Source of the DNA: Legionella genomosp. 1
GTDB taxonomy: Bacteria > Pseudomonadota > Gammaproteobacteria > Legionellales > Legionellaceae
DNA length: 8,534 bases
Reading direction: 5' to 3'
NCBI GenBank assembly: GCA_945865355.1
Contig: CAMBDN010000106.1
Location: 1-8,534 of the forward strand
Of the stretch, positions 1-6,490 are shown piece by piece; position 1 is the stretch's first letter, and the number at the start of each line of letters is the position of its first letter. The notes under the pieces were generated by a model that saw nothing but the letters and a program-made list of their open reading frames with translations, did no database searches and had not been told where the DNA came from. Both the position numbers and the translations under genes were made by a program.

Positions 1-572
1 TTTTGCTGAGTAATCCGAATGAGTTCTTCTGTAGTTCGGATATTAATGTAGACGGTAGCGATATCTGCGGTGAGCGATACTAAGGCGTTATTATATGCAG
101 CATAGGCTGCTAAAAAAGCGGCGTCGTTGGAGAGAATGGTTCTTCTATATTTCCCCCAAAAATCAAGCTCCCAGCTGGCAGATGCCCCCATTAGCAAGGT
201 ATCAAAATTGCTGGGTAATATCTGTTGAAATGACGAGCCACCAATCCGTTGATAAGTTAAATTGCCAATCAGCGCTTGTTGTTGGGGAAAGAGCTCACCG
301 ACTGATTGAGCAAGTTGTGCTCTCGCTTGTAAAACGCGAACGCCAGCGCTCTGCAATGGTAAGTTGTTTTGATAACCTTGGTTAATCAAAGAGGTTAAGT
401 TGGGATCATGTAAAACGCTCCACCAACTCGCATCTTGAATGGGTGCTTCTTTAACTGACTTATCTTTTTTTATCCAATGTTCAGCAACTGTTTTTTGTGG
501 TTCTTTATAATTAGGGCCAACCATGCATGCTGACAAAAACAAAAATGATATTATCGTAAGAATCTTAAACAT
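1..572 (-). CDS. RND efflux outer-membrane lipoprotein, NodT/OprM type, partial (N-terminal 190 codons)
   Basis: Outer-membrane channel of a tripartite efflux pump, normally working with an RND pump and a periplasmic adaptor. The frame is open from an ATG at 572-570 to the window edge with no stop. Residues 1-16 form a lipoprotein signal: a short hydrophobic run ending in lipobox LSAC, with Cys16 as the lipidated residue, followed by VGPNY, typical of this family. Further family marks are a W-W-S-V-L-x-D-P-N-L segment near residues 51-60, an N-L-P-L-Q-S-A-x-x-R-V-L-Q-A-R-A-Q-L helix around 71-90, and SWELDFWGKYRR near 134-145, a hallmark of NodT proteins. An AAAGGG lies about 14 bases before the start, a somewhat long spacing. 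Family members are about 450-500 residues, so more than half lies outside the window. No adaptor or pump gene is seen upstream; they could lie downstream, beyond the left edge. Confidence 0.9.
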   Translation of the reverse strand, partial: MFKILTIISFLFLSACMVGPNYKEPQKTVAEHWIKKDKSVKEAPIQDASWWSVLHDPNLTSLINQGYQNNLPLQSAGVRVLQARAQLAQSVGELFPQQQALIGNLTYQRIGGSSFQQILPSNFDTLLMGASASWELDFWGKYRRTILSNDAAFLAAYAAYNNALVSLTADIATVYINIRTTEELIRITQQ

Positions 573-829
573 ATACGCTAATATATCCCTTTATATGATG
601 ACGTCCTTATTCACTGAGCTACTCTATCAGCTTGAGGAAACGATTACTATTATTAGCAATGCCTAAATTGATCGGCAAAAAAGTGATCAACGCCGGCTCG
701 TCCGTTAATCGGTCTCTTTTTTAGCTAAAATAAAACAAAAATGTTCGGTTTCAAGTTGAATGTATCATTTTTACTCATATTCCCGACAAATAAATAAAAA
801 ATATGCTCTCACAGGCCACACCGATCCAT
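573..829. other. Gene-free stretch upstream of the NodT gene
   Basis: No convincing gene is present. On the minus strand, 623-720 is open for 32 codons and would encode a peptide ending in N-R-F-L-K-L-I-E before TAG. It has no start or recognisable family, so it could be the tail of a lost gene or chance. A weak minus-strand promoter-like pair is visible: TTGAAA (754-749), 17 bases, then ATTTTA (731-726), about 150 bases before the NodT start. The minus strand is AT-rich from about 720 to 800. Confidence 0.4.
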
Positions 830-904
830 CCCCCTCTCCACCGCGCGTAGCGTGGGGGAGAGGGGTCAAGGGTGAGGGGGTTGAAAACAGGTCGCTTTAG
901 CGAC
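830..904. repeat. Left inverted repeat of the IS, with two nested hairpins
   Basis: The outer 51 bases (830-880) match the right-hand repeat in inverted orientation with about two mismatches. They contain CCCTCTCC and GGAGAGGG arms around a CG-rich centre, so they can fold on themselves. Nearer the transposase stop, 891-904 is a second small palindrome, GTCGC-TTTA-GCGAC. The order (GTCGC hairpin, T-rich spacer, CCCCCTCACCCTTGA, large palindrome) is the same at the other end. The large palindrome resembles the REP-type intergenic palindromes common in gammaproteobacteria. Confidence 0.75.
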
Positions 905-910
905 ACCCGC

Positions 911-2434
911 TTATGATGTATTAACAGCATAAGCCCCAATCCCACGGCCAACCTTGGTAATTTTGGCTCTTATCAATTGAAGCAGCTCACAACCATGACT
1001 TTCAACACGAACATACACATGCCTTGCATGATGAATAACGCGCCCTGGTAACTGTATGACATGAAATCGTAACGCCTTCATTTTGCTTTCTTTCAACTCT
1101 TTCGGCAGTGCCGCAATCTGCATTAACCGATTCAGATTAAACGATAACACCATTATCGCCCACCATGCCGCATTTGCCCCAAACAAATTTGATGGTAATT
1201 GACCGCCAGCCAGGCCTTCTTTTTGCGTACTATGAACGTGCTCGCTTTTACCGCAACGCAAGCGGTGCCATTGAATCAAATCAGAGCCATCTATATTGCG
1301 ATTCGTGACAACCGCAAACAACTTGTACCTTACCTCATCTAACTTTATCGTTTGAAACGGTAAATCCAGCTCATCATCATTTTTAGTTTTTGATGGTTTC
1401 ATTGCTTCACGTATTGCTAAATAGCGGTAGCTGGCTTTACTTTTTACGGCCCATTCTGGCACAAAACAAATATCAGCCCACTCCTGATTTGTTTTTATTT
1501 TGTTGCCATCAGCATCCTCTTGATAAATTGGATGCCAATGTTTCTCATCAAGAGACAGGGCTTCTTTTTTAATCCCAGCGCTGACACGCGCCGCAATTGC
1601 AAATGGGATAACGCCAAAACGAGGGTCACTACCTTCAGCACAATAACGTATCAAATCTTCTTGATAGCCCGCGCTATCAGAGCGTAAATGTACGTGTTTC
1701 ACATCTGGTGGTAATAACGCCATCGCTTCTTGCAAAATGCGCAATTGACCAAGTCCGGCATTAACATTGCCATCACGGAACTCACTGTGCAATAAAATAC
1801 CATGCTCTGCCCAGTAGGTATTGAAGGGTTGGTACGCCTTAAATCCTTTGTAACAATACAGTGCTTTTCTTTTGTATGTGTTTGTTAGTGTTGCATCCTG
1901 ATCTAGTGTCGCAATGGCTGAAGGTGATTGCTGTTGGACGCATGCAATCAGGGGTTTATTCAAGCCAATCAACGCCTTCAGCTTATCATTTGGTTTAGGA
2001 ATAAACGCCTCACCCTCTACACGATTTTTTTCTTCTTCAGGTGAATGAAATTGAGGCAAGTAACGGTGTATGGCTGCATTGGAAGGTAAGCCACGACTTT
2101 TTTCTTTTCGCCATCGTTTTTCAAAGGCGCGTCTTGCTGATAGCTTCATGCCATGAGTGGCAAACTGAATCAGCAAGGTTCTGAATCCTGCATCTTGTTC
2201 CAGTCGCTCAATATCACTGATACAGTCGCCACCAGCTAGATTTAACAATACTAATGACAGAATCATTTCAGCATCGGTCCACCCACGTTCCTTTGTCTTC
2301 ATGGTTTGATTGATGTATCCAATAAGACCGCTTTGTGTGGCAAGTTCTACGTATAGTGGTAAGCCTGCAAAACCTGTTAAACCAGAATCAATTTTTTTAG
2401 CCTGGTACTGGAAGGGCAAGGCTCTCTGTGGCAT
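911..2434 (-). CDS. IS1380-family DDE transposase
   Basis: Catalyses cut-and-paste type movement of the surrounding IS. With the start at the ATG 2434-2432 the protein has 507 residues and no internal stop. The DDE core is visible: first acidic motif L-D-Q-D-A-T (Asp178/Asp180), second S-D-S-A-G-Y (Asp253), and a C-terminal K-S-E-H-V-H-S-T-Q-K-E-G-L segment (likely catalytic Glu398). The last is followed by GGQLPSNLFGANAAWW, typical of IS1380 proteins. The N-terminal region with W-T-D-A-E-M-I-L-S-L and I-S-D-I-E-R-L also fits the family. I prefer this start because AAGGGAG ends 11 bases before it. The frame extends to a TTG at 2491 (526 residues), but that codon has no clear ribosome site. 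The family assignment is confident; the start is less certain. Confidence 0.93.
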   Translation of the reverse strand: MPQRALPFQYQAKKIDSGLTGFAGLPLYVELATQSGLIGYINQTMKTKERGWTDAEMILSLVLLNLAGGDCISDIERLEQDAGFRTLLIQFATHGMKLSARRAFEKRWRKEKSRGLPSNAAIHRYLPQFHSPEEEKNRVEGEAFIPKPNDKLKALIGLNKPLIACVQQQSPSAIATLDQDATLTNTYKRKALYCYKGFKAYQPFNTYWAEHGILLHSEFRDGNVNAGLGQLRILQEAMALLPPDVKHVHLRSDSAGYQEDLIRYCAEGSDPRFGVIPFAIAARVSAGIKKEALSLDEKHWHPIYQEDADGNKIKTNQEWADICFVPEWAVKSKASYRYLAIREAMKPSKTKNDDELDLPFQTIKLDEVRYKLFAVVTNRNIDGSDLIQWHRLRCGKSEHVHSTQKEGLAGGQLPSNLFGANAAWWAIMVLSFNLNRLMQIAALPKELKESKMKALRFHVIQLPGRVIHHARHVYVRVESHGCELLQLIRAKITKVGRGIGAYAVNTS

Positions 2435-2445
2435 GATCGTTTTCG

Positions 2446-2450
2446 CTCCC
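2446..2450 (-). promoter_or_regulatory. Ribosome binding site favouring the 2434 transposase start
   Basis: GGGAG (preceded by AA) on the minus strand, 11 bases before the ATG at 2434-2432. The spacing is slightly long. It is the only good ribosome site placed for an in-frame start. Confidence 0.5.
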
Positions 2451-2493
2451 TTGTTTAATTGGGTGGGTGATGACTTTTTTCGCGAAAACAATT

Positions 2494-2530
2494 CTATCCA
2501 TTTGATTTAATCATGCAATGGAGCACCTCC
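2494..2530 (-). promoter_or_regulatory. Strong ribosome site and ATG opening a 6-codon frame just before the transposase
   Basis: GGAGG (2530-2526) lies 11 bases before an ATG at 2514-2512. That ATG opens MIKSNG and then meets TAG at 2496-2494. Three bases further on is the TTG at 2491 that can open the transposase frame, which is shifted by one base relative to this ATG. It may be a leader peptide, or the original transposase start uncoupled by a one-base indel (a restored reading would continue I-E-L-F-S-R-K-K). Confidence 0.4.
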
Positions 2531-2544
2531 AGATTTACTAATGA

Positions 2545-2640
2545 GTCGCCGACGCGACAAGTTTTTATACCCCCTCACCCTTGTTTATACCCCCTCACCC
2601 TTGATCCCTCTCCCCCACGCTGCGCGCGGTGGAGAGGGGG
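2545..2640. repeat. Right inverted repeat of the IS, with nested hairpins and an internal duplication
   Basis: Inverted counterpart of 830-904. It starts with the small palindrome GTCGC-CGAC-GCGAC (2545-2558), then a T-rich spacer, then CCCCCTCACCCTTG and the GC-rich palindrome with CCCTCTCC and GGAGAGGG arms (about 2605-2639). It is about 20 bases longer than the left copy solely because of the tandem duplication at 2564-2603. Confidence 0.75.
2564..2603. repeat. Perfect 20-bp tandem duplication in the right IS end
   Basis: Units 2564-2583 and 2584-2603 are identical, each beginning TTTATAC and ending CACCCTTG. The left inverted repeat has a single unit, so this is a secondary duplication in the right arm, consistent with replication slippage next to the large palindrome. 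Confidence 0.9.
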
Positions 2641-2694
2641 GCTGGTATTTTTGTATTGCATTATTTCACCCAGTGGGTGATCGGTTTTAGAAAT

Positions 2695-2734
2695 AAAAAA
2701 GCCTGATTACCCTGCATTTATAAGATGATCAGGC
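2695..2734 (-). terminator. Rho-independent terminator, minus strand
   Basis: Read on the minus strand, GCCTGAT (2734-2728) and ATCAGGC (2707-2701) form a perfect 7-bp stem with a 20-base loop, followed immediately by six T (2700-2695). It could end transcription from the glyoxalase gene across the ABC remnant and shield the IS. A second, smaller perfect hairpin, TCACCC-AGT-GGGTGA, sits at 2666-2680 without a T tract. Confidence 0.6.
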
Positions 2735-2807
2735 GTTGCTAATTTATTTTGGTGATATATTCAGGAATGAATAAATTGATTACAGCCCTCTTTCGGATGA
2801 ACACATG

Positions 2808-2992
2808 AAATTGTCAGGTGGAAGCGGTAACGCATCGCCCTATCCACTTTATCAGAAATGGATCGGATTTTAGTTTTTGATAAAGGCCAGATCATTGAAG
2901 ATGGTACGCATGAGGCCTTACTCAAGGGAGCGAGTCATTATCATCGTAAGTGGGAGATGCAGGCGGGTGGATTTTTGCCGGATGAGTTATAG
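2808..2992 (+). pseudogene. Remnant of an ABC exporter, C-terminal ATP-binding domain
   Basis: The longest intact piece, 2858-2992, encodes 44 residues reading MDRILVFDKGQIIEDGTHEALL then W-E-M-Q-A-G-G-F-L-P-D-E-L-stop, the classic end of MsbA/multidrug-type ABC half-transporters. Upstream, 2808-2822 encodes K-L-S-G-G, the start of the ABC signature. Next, compared with the usual LSGGQRQRIA, one base is missing after GGA and the expected CAA (Gln) reads TAA (2828-2830). The frame then resumes as R-I-A-L-S-T-L-S-E-M-D-R. The stretch that should lie between R-I-A and L-S-T-L, holding Walker B and the H-loop (about 45-55 residues), is deleted. The frame around 2776-2805 (L-I-T-A-L-F-R-M-N-T) may be a further shifted trace. 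No Walker A or membrane domain survives in the window. It is certainly non-functional. Confidence 0.85.
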
Positions 2993-3041
2993 GGTTATGG
3001 TGGATGATCGCTCCATTTGCTACGACTCTGCCGGGGGCAAT

Positions 3042-3482
3042 TTACCAATGCCCCACATTGGGTGCTGATAACCAGGGTTCCTGCGGAGATAGTCGCTCAC
3101 CTTTCTGTAGCAATTCAATTGAAATATTATCGGGAGAGCGGATGAATGCCATATAACCGTCCCTTGGTGGTCTATTAATTGTCACACCTAACTCTTTTAG
3201 GCGTTGACAGGTTTCATAAATATTATCAACGCCATATGCCAAATGACCGAAGTTACGTCCCTCAGAATAGACTTCTGGATCCCAATTGTAGGTCAACTCT
3301 AATAACGGGGCGTTAGTGATGTTGGCTTGTTTTTTGTCTTCAGGTGCACTTAAAAATACCAAGGAAAATCGCCCCGTTTCATTTTCAATTCGTTTGATCT
3401 CAATCAAGCCAAGTTTATGGCAATAGAAATCAAGTGCAACATCTAAGTTGGCTACTCTAACCATCGTATGTAAAAAGTGCAT
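3042..3482 (-). CDS. gloA: Lactoylglutathione lyase (glyoxalase I), VOC family
   Basis: Converts the hemithioacetal of methylglyoxal and glutathione to S-lactoylglutathione in the cytoplasm, the first step of methylglyoxal detoxification. The 146 residues begin M-H-F-L-H-T-M-V-R-V, close to E. coli GloA (M-R-L-L-H-T-M-L-R-V), and share L-E-L-T-Y-N-W in the middle. All four expected metal ligands of a GloA-type enzyme are present: His5, Glu62, His80 (N-F-G-H-L-A) and Glu123 (S-I-E-L-L). The protein is about ten residues longer than E. coli GloA, mostly through the tail E-P-W-L-S-A-P-N-V-G-H-W. GAGGGA lies 8 bases before the ATG. It is followed by the ABC remnant rather than a partner gene; no gloB is in view. 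The symbol is given by similarity; a related VOC lyase is the main alternative. Confidence 0.85.
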   Translation of the reverse strand: MHFLHTMVRVANLDVALDFYCHKLGLIEIKRIENETGRFSLVFLSAPEDKKQANITNAPLLELTYNWDPEVYSEGRNFGHLAYGVDNIYETCQRLKELGVTINRPPRDGYMAFIRSPDNISIELLQKGERLSPQEPWLSAPNVGHW

Positions 3483-3576
3483 TTTTAAAGTCCCTCTATA
3501 TCAATATAAAACTGTATCTGTTAATTAACATGAAAGCTATCTCAAATGCTAAGGCCTAGACTCGAATAGTACTTAT

Positions 3577-4563
3577 TTATGGCTCCCTCCCGTTGAAAAG
3601 AAATTGCTGCAACGCTTCGGTAATTGCTCCCTTGTATTCGCCTAAGCCATCTATTCCAGGACATTGTGATACACGATAAAAGCTAAGGGAAAATTTAATA
3701 GGAGCCAATTTTTTGGCTAACTCAAATGCCTCTAGTAACCTTGATTCGGGTTCAAACGCTTGCCAAGTTGTTAAGTAAGTATCGCGTAAATCCTGATAGA
3801 GCGCGGTGTTCACGGAGATATTATGGTGGCGTTCAGCGCTTTTTAAAAATGAAATGAGCGAGAAAAAAGGGTGGGTTATGACGGCGTCACCCCAGTTGTT
3901 GATCACTAACGCATCTTGAGCGTCAATCAGGCAATTATTGTCATGAAAATCACCGTGTTCGATAGTCTCTACAATATCATATTGCATGAGTTGTTTGCAT
4001 AGCTTAGTAACGTTGGAGCGTTGTTTATGCAAACGCTTAAGTAGCGGGTCTGTAACGCCATCAGCTTTAAGAAAGGATTGTTCGTTAAGTAGTTCTTCAT
4101 AAAGCATAGGTAGGTTGGTTAGGCGCCAATCTGGAGTACCGAGTGATAATAATGTATCAATCTGCGAGCTTGCATCTTGTTGAAGGATTGCATAAGTATT
4201 AAGGGCTTTTTTCGCAAAATGAAGCGGATAATTACTTTTTAAACGGTCTCGTAATGGCATACCCGAATCAAACATCAAGAAACAGCTTAGGTCATCATTG
4301 TGTCCAACAACTTCAGGTATTTGATTTGTATATGAGCAGCCAAGGAGTAATAAAAGCCTGGCTTCAATGGCAAATGGAGGGGCCATTTGCTTTAAATAAA
4401 TCGTGCCAACCGACGTTTTGATTTGATAAACTTGCGACCAGGGATTGAGTCTAACGGGAACAAATTGACTTTGTAGCTGGCAGCCTCTTTCTTGCAAAAA
4501 AGATTTAGCCCATTGTTTGGCGGGCTCAATGTCGACATCCGTGTATTCTGTTTGATCGCTCAT
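3577..4563 (-). CDS. APH-fold phosphotransferase-like protein (possible kinase or pseudokinase)
   Basis: A 328-residue protein with the aminoglycoside phosphotransferase/choline kinase fold; substrate unknown. Visible landmarks are I-Y-L-K (Lys58, the probable ATP-binding lysine), Glu67 in A-I-E-A-R-L, a hinge-like C-F-L-M-F-D-S-G (94-101), and the catalytic loop H-G-D-F-H-D-N-N (203-210; canonical HGDLHPGN) with Asp205 and Asn210. The following metal-binding motif, normally I-D-W-G-D-A, reads I-N-N-W-G-D-A, so Asn223 stands where Asp is expected (codon AAC). The usual HPxxDL reads H-P-F-F-S-L. This may impair catalysis. GAGGG lies about 8 bases before the ATG. It is divergent from argS, with 94 bases to the glyoxalase gene downstream. 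Drug resistance should not be assumed; many such proteins act on small metabolites. Confidence 0.8.
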   Translation of the reverse strand: MSDQTEYTDVDIEPAKQWAKSFLQERGCQLQSQFVPVRLNPWSQVYQIKTSVGTIYLKQMAPPFAIEARLLLLLGCSYTNQIPEVVGHNDDLSCFLMFDSGMPLRDRLKSNYPLHFAKKALNTYAILQQDASSQIDTLLSLGTPDWRLTNLPMLYEELLNEQSFLKADGVTDPLLKRLHKQRSNVTKLCKQLMQYDIVETIEHGDFHDNNCLIDAQDALVINNWGDAVITHPFFSLISFLKSAERHHNISVNTALYQDLRDTYLTTWQAFEPESRLLEAFELAKKLAPIKFSLSFYRVSQCPGIDGLGEYKGAITEALQQFLFNGREP

Positions 4564-4580
4564 AGTATTTTCCCTCTAGC

Positions 4581-4629
4581 GATTATTTGTGAAAAATGTA
4601 AGCTATAATAACCTACTTTTGTAGAACAA
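4581..4629. promoter_or_regulatory. Divergent promoter region between the phosphotransferase gene and argS
   Basis: On the plus strand a perfect TATAAT lies at 4604-4609, 65 bases before the argS ATG. Only a weak -35 (GATTAT at 4581-4586, 17-base spacing) is seen. On the minus strand TTGTTC (4629-4624) is 16 bases from TATAGC, which overlaps the same AT-rich block, so the two promoters may compete. The plus -10 is convincing; the rest is weak. Confidence 0.45.
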
Positions 4630-4674
4630 TATTAACGGTTGCTTCGGCGAGCGCTTATTTAAAACTGGTATCTC

Positions 4675-6426
4675 ATGAAACAACACATTGAATCGCTATT
4701 ACGACAAGCTGTAGAACAGCTCTCAACTAAAGAGGATTTCACTCCTCCTGCTCAATTACCCATTTCTATCGAGCGTCCTCGTGATCCTAGTCATGGTGAT
4801 TTTTCAAGCAACATCGCTATGGTCCTTACTAAAGTAGTAGGGGTTCCGCCGCGTACGTTAGCTGAACGGTTGATAGCCGCAATTCCAGCGCATGCTGATA
4901 TAGCACGTGTTGAGCTTGCAGGCCCAGGCTTTATCAATTTTACCTTGAGTGAGCGGTACGTTCAGGCAGCATTTGGTAACATGTGGGATTCTGCTAACGG
5001 TGGTATACAAAAAGTTACAACGCAACAGACGATCGTTATTGATTATTCATCCCCTAATTTGGCAAAGGAAATGCACGTTGGTCATTTGCGCTCAACAATT
5101 ATTGGCGATGCCATTGCTAGAGTTATGGAGTTCAAAGGATATAACGTCATTCGGCAAAATCATGTGGGTGATTGGGGTACGCAATTTGGTATGTTGATTG
5201 CTCATTTGGATGATGAGGAAAAATTGCATCCGGGTGATGTGCAACTGAATGATTTAGAGAGCTTTTATAAGGCAGCAAAGCTGCGATTTGATAGCGATCC
5301 GGCTTTTGCTGAAAGGGCCCGACTTTGGGTTGTGTTGTTGCAATCTGGGGATGCCCATTGCGTTACCTTATGGACAATGTTTATTAATTTGTCATTGGAG
5401 CACTGCAAAACGCTCTATGCTCGTCTTGGTGTTTCCTTAAAAACGACCGATGTAATGGCCGAAAGCGCTTATAATAGCTATTTGCCAGGAATTGTTGCGA
5501 CCTTACGTGAACAAGGGCTTTTGGTGGAGCATGAGGGCGCTCAGTGTGTATTTTTTGAAGAATTCAAAGGGAAAGATAATATCCCTCTACCTATTATTGT
5601 ACAGAAAAAAGACGGGGGATTTTTATACGCAAGTACCGATTTAGCCGCCGTTCAATATCGACAAACCGTGTTGCATGCTGATCGTTGTTTGTACGTGGTT
5701 GATGCACGGCAGGCTTTACACTTTGAGCAGATATTTGCGTTGGCTTATAAGGCCAAACTTGCTTTACCAACATTGGCGCTAGAACATGTTAGTTTTGGTA
5801 TGGTTTTGGACAAGACAGGTAAGCCATATAAAAGCCGAGATGGTGGGGTAACCAAGCTTGCTGATCTATTAGATGAAGCTGAGCGGCGCGCAAAAGAGTT
5901 GATTTCGAGTAAGCAATCGGTCGTATCCTCTGCTGAGGAATTGGATAACATGGCTCGGGTTTTGGGAATTTCCTCTGTGAAATATGCTGATTTGTCGAAA
6001 AACAGAATGAGTGATTATGTCTTTGATTGGGATACCATGCTCAGTTTTGAGGGTAATACGGCACCGTATCTTTTGTATGCTTATACGCGTATTCAAAGCA
6101 TCTTCCGAAAAGCCGGCGTGACGTTTGATTCACTGAATACGATGCCATTGGTTTTGGATAATCCGTTTGATATGACCCTGGCAAAGCAGTTGCTGTTGTT
6201 TCCTGAGGTGATTGATACAGTGGTGGTGAAAGCAACACCACACCTGTTGTGTACCTATTTATATGAATTGGCAGGATTGTTCTCGTCGTTCTATGAGGCT
6301 TGCCCTATTTTAAATCAAGATAATTTGGCATTAAGAGCCAGCCGATTAAAACTTGTTGGATTAACCTCGCGTATTTTAGATAAAGGTTTGTCTTTGCTTG
6401 GTATTACAACGCTAAATCAGATGTAA
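4675..6426 (+). CDS. argS: Arginyl-tRNA synthetase
   Basis: Class I synthetase that charges tRNA-Arg with arginine; essential and cytoplasmic. The 583 residues (E. coli 577) align over the full length. The N-terminal additional domain has S-H-G-D-F-S-S-N-I-A-M (39-49) and A-G-P-G-F-I-N-F. The Rossmann core has D-Y-S-S-P-N-L-A-K-E-M-H-V-G-H-L-R-S with the HIGH motif as HVGH (134-137), then N-H-V-G-D-W-G-T-Q-F-G-M-L-I. The KMSKS counterpart is G-K-P-Y-K-S-R-D-G-G (382-391), degenerate as is usual in ArgS. The DALR anticodon-binding domain follows, with Y-A-Y-T-R-I and C-T-Y-L-Y-E-L-A-G-L-F-S-S-F-Y-E, ending L-G-I-T-T-L-N-Q-M. The ATG is supported by the family length, although no clear Shine-Dalgarno precedes it. 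fumC follows after 64 bases with no terminator between, so read-through is likely. Confidence 0.98.
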   Translation: MKQHIESLLRQAVEQLSTKEDFTPPAQLPISIERPRDPSHGDFSSNIAMVLTKVVGVPPRTLAERLIAAIPAHADIARVELAGPGFINFTLSERYVQAAFGNMWDSANGGIQKVTTQQTIVIDYSSPNLAKEMHVGHLRSTIIGDAIARVMEFKGYNVIRQNHVGDWGTQFGMLIAHLDDEEKLHPGDVQLNDLESFYKAAKLRFDSDPAFAERARLWVVLLQSGDAHCVTLWTMFINLSLEHCKTLYARLGVSLKTTDVMAESAYNSYLPGIVATLREQGLLVEHEGAQCVFFEEFKGKDNIPLPIIVQKKDGGFLYASTDLAAVQYRQTVLHADRCLYVVDARQALHFEQIFALAYKAKLALPTLALEHVSFGMVLDKTGKPYKSRDGGVTKLADLLDEAERRAKELISSKQSVVSSAEELDNMARVLGISSVKYADLSKNRMSDYVFDWDTMLSFEGNTAPYLLYAYTRIQSIFRKAGVTFDSLNTMPLVLDNPFDMTLAKQLLLFPEVIDTVVVKATPHLLCTYLYELAGLFSSFYEACPILNQDNLALRASRLKLVGLTSRILDKGLSLLGITTLNQM

Positions 6427-6490
6427 GATGGTATTAAATGAGCCCATAATTTTCTGCTAAGCTAAAGACCTAACGCAATGGAGCGCAACA

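Larger units (their letters stand above)
830..2640 (-). mobile_element. IS1380-family insertion sequence, apparently intact
   Basis: About 1.8 kb, made of one uninterrupted DDE transposase gene between inverted repeats at 830-904 and 2545-2640. The size fits the IS1380 family (roughly 1.6-2 kb with a single transposase gene). The ends are set at the outermost point where the two repeats still match, so the exact boundaries are inferred. No target-site duplication is evident there: TCCAT precedes the left end and GCTGG follows the right end. The true tips may therefore lie elsewhere, or the duplication has been lost. No gene can be shown to be interrupted by the insertion. Confidence 0.65.

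Noticed and set aside
95..385. A plus-strand 96-codon frame opposite the NodT gene.
   Set aside because: It is antisense to a clearly family-like protein with a lipobox, and its own translation shows no domain.
595..666. A plus-strand 23-codon frame starting ATG ATG and ending in TAA.
   Set aside because: It has no ribosome site and no recognisable family, and it overlaps an equally open minus-strand stretch. Likely chance.
660..725. A plus-strand 21-codon frame (M-P-K-L-I-G-K-K).
   Set aside because: The only purine-rich site is more than 20 bases away and no family is recognised.
830..880. The GC-rich palindromes as a CRISPR repeat pair.
   Set aside because: There are only two copies in inverted orientation, 1.7 kb apart with a transposase between them, and no spacers.
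2741..2777. Inverted repeat AATTTATT / AATAAATT as a possible operator.
   Set aside because: It is only 8 bp in AT-rich decaying sequence with no gene start nearby; expected by chance.
2877..3068. A plus-strand 63-codon frame over the ABC remnant and the glyoxalase 3' end.
   Set aside because: It is out of frame with the recognisable ABC tail at 2858-2992 and has an arginine-rich, domain-less composition.
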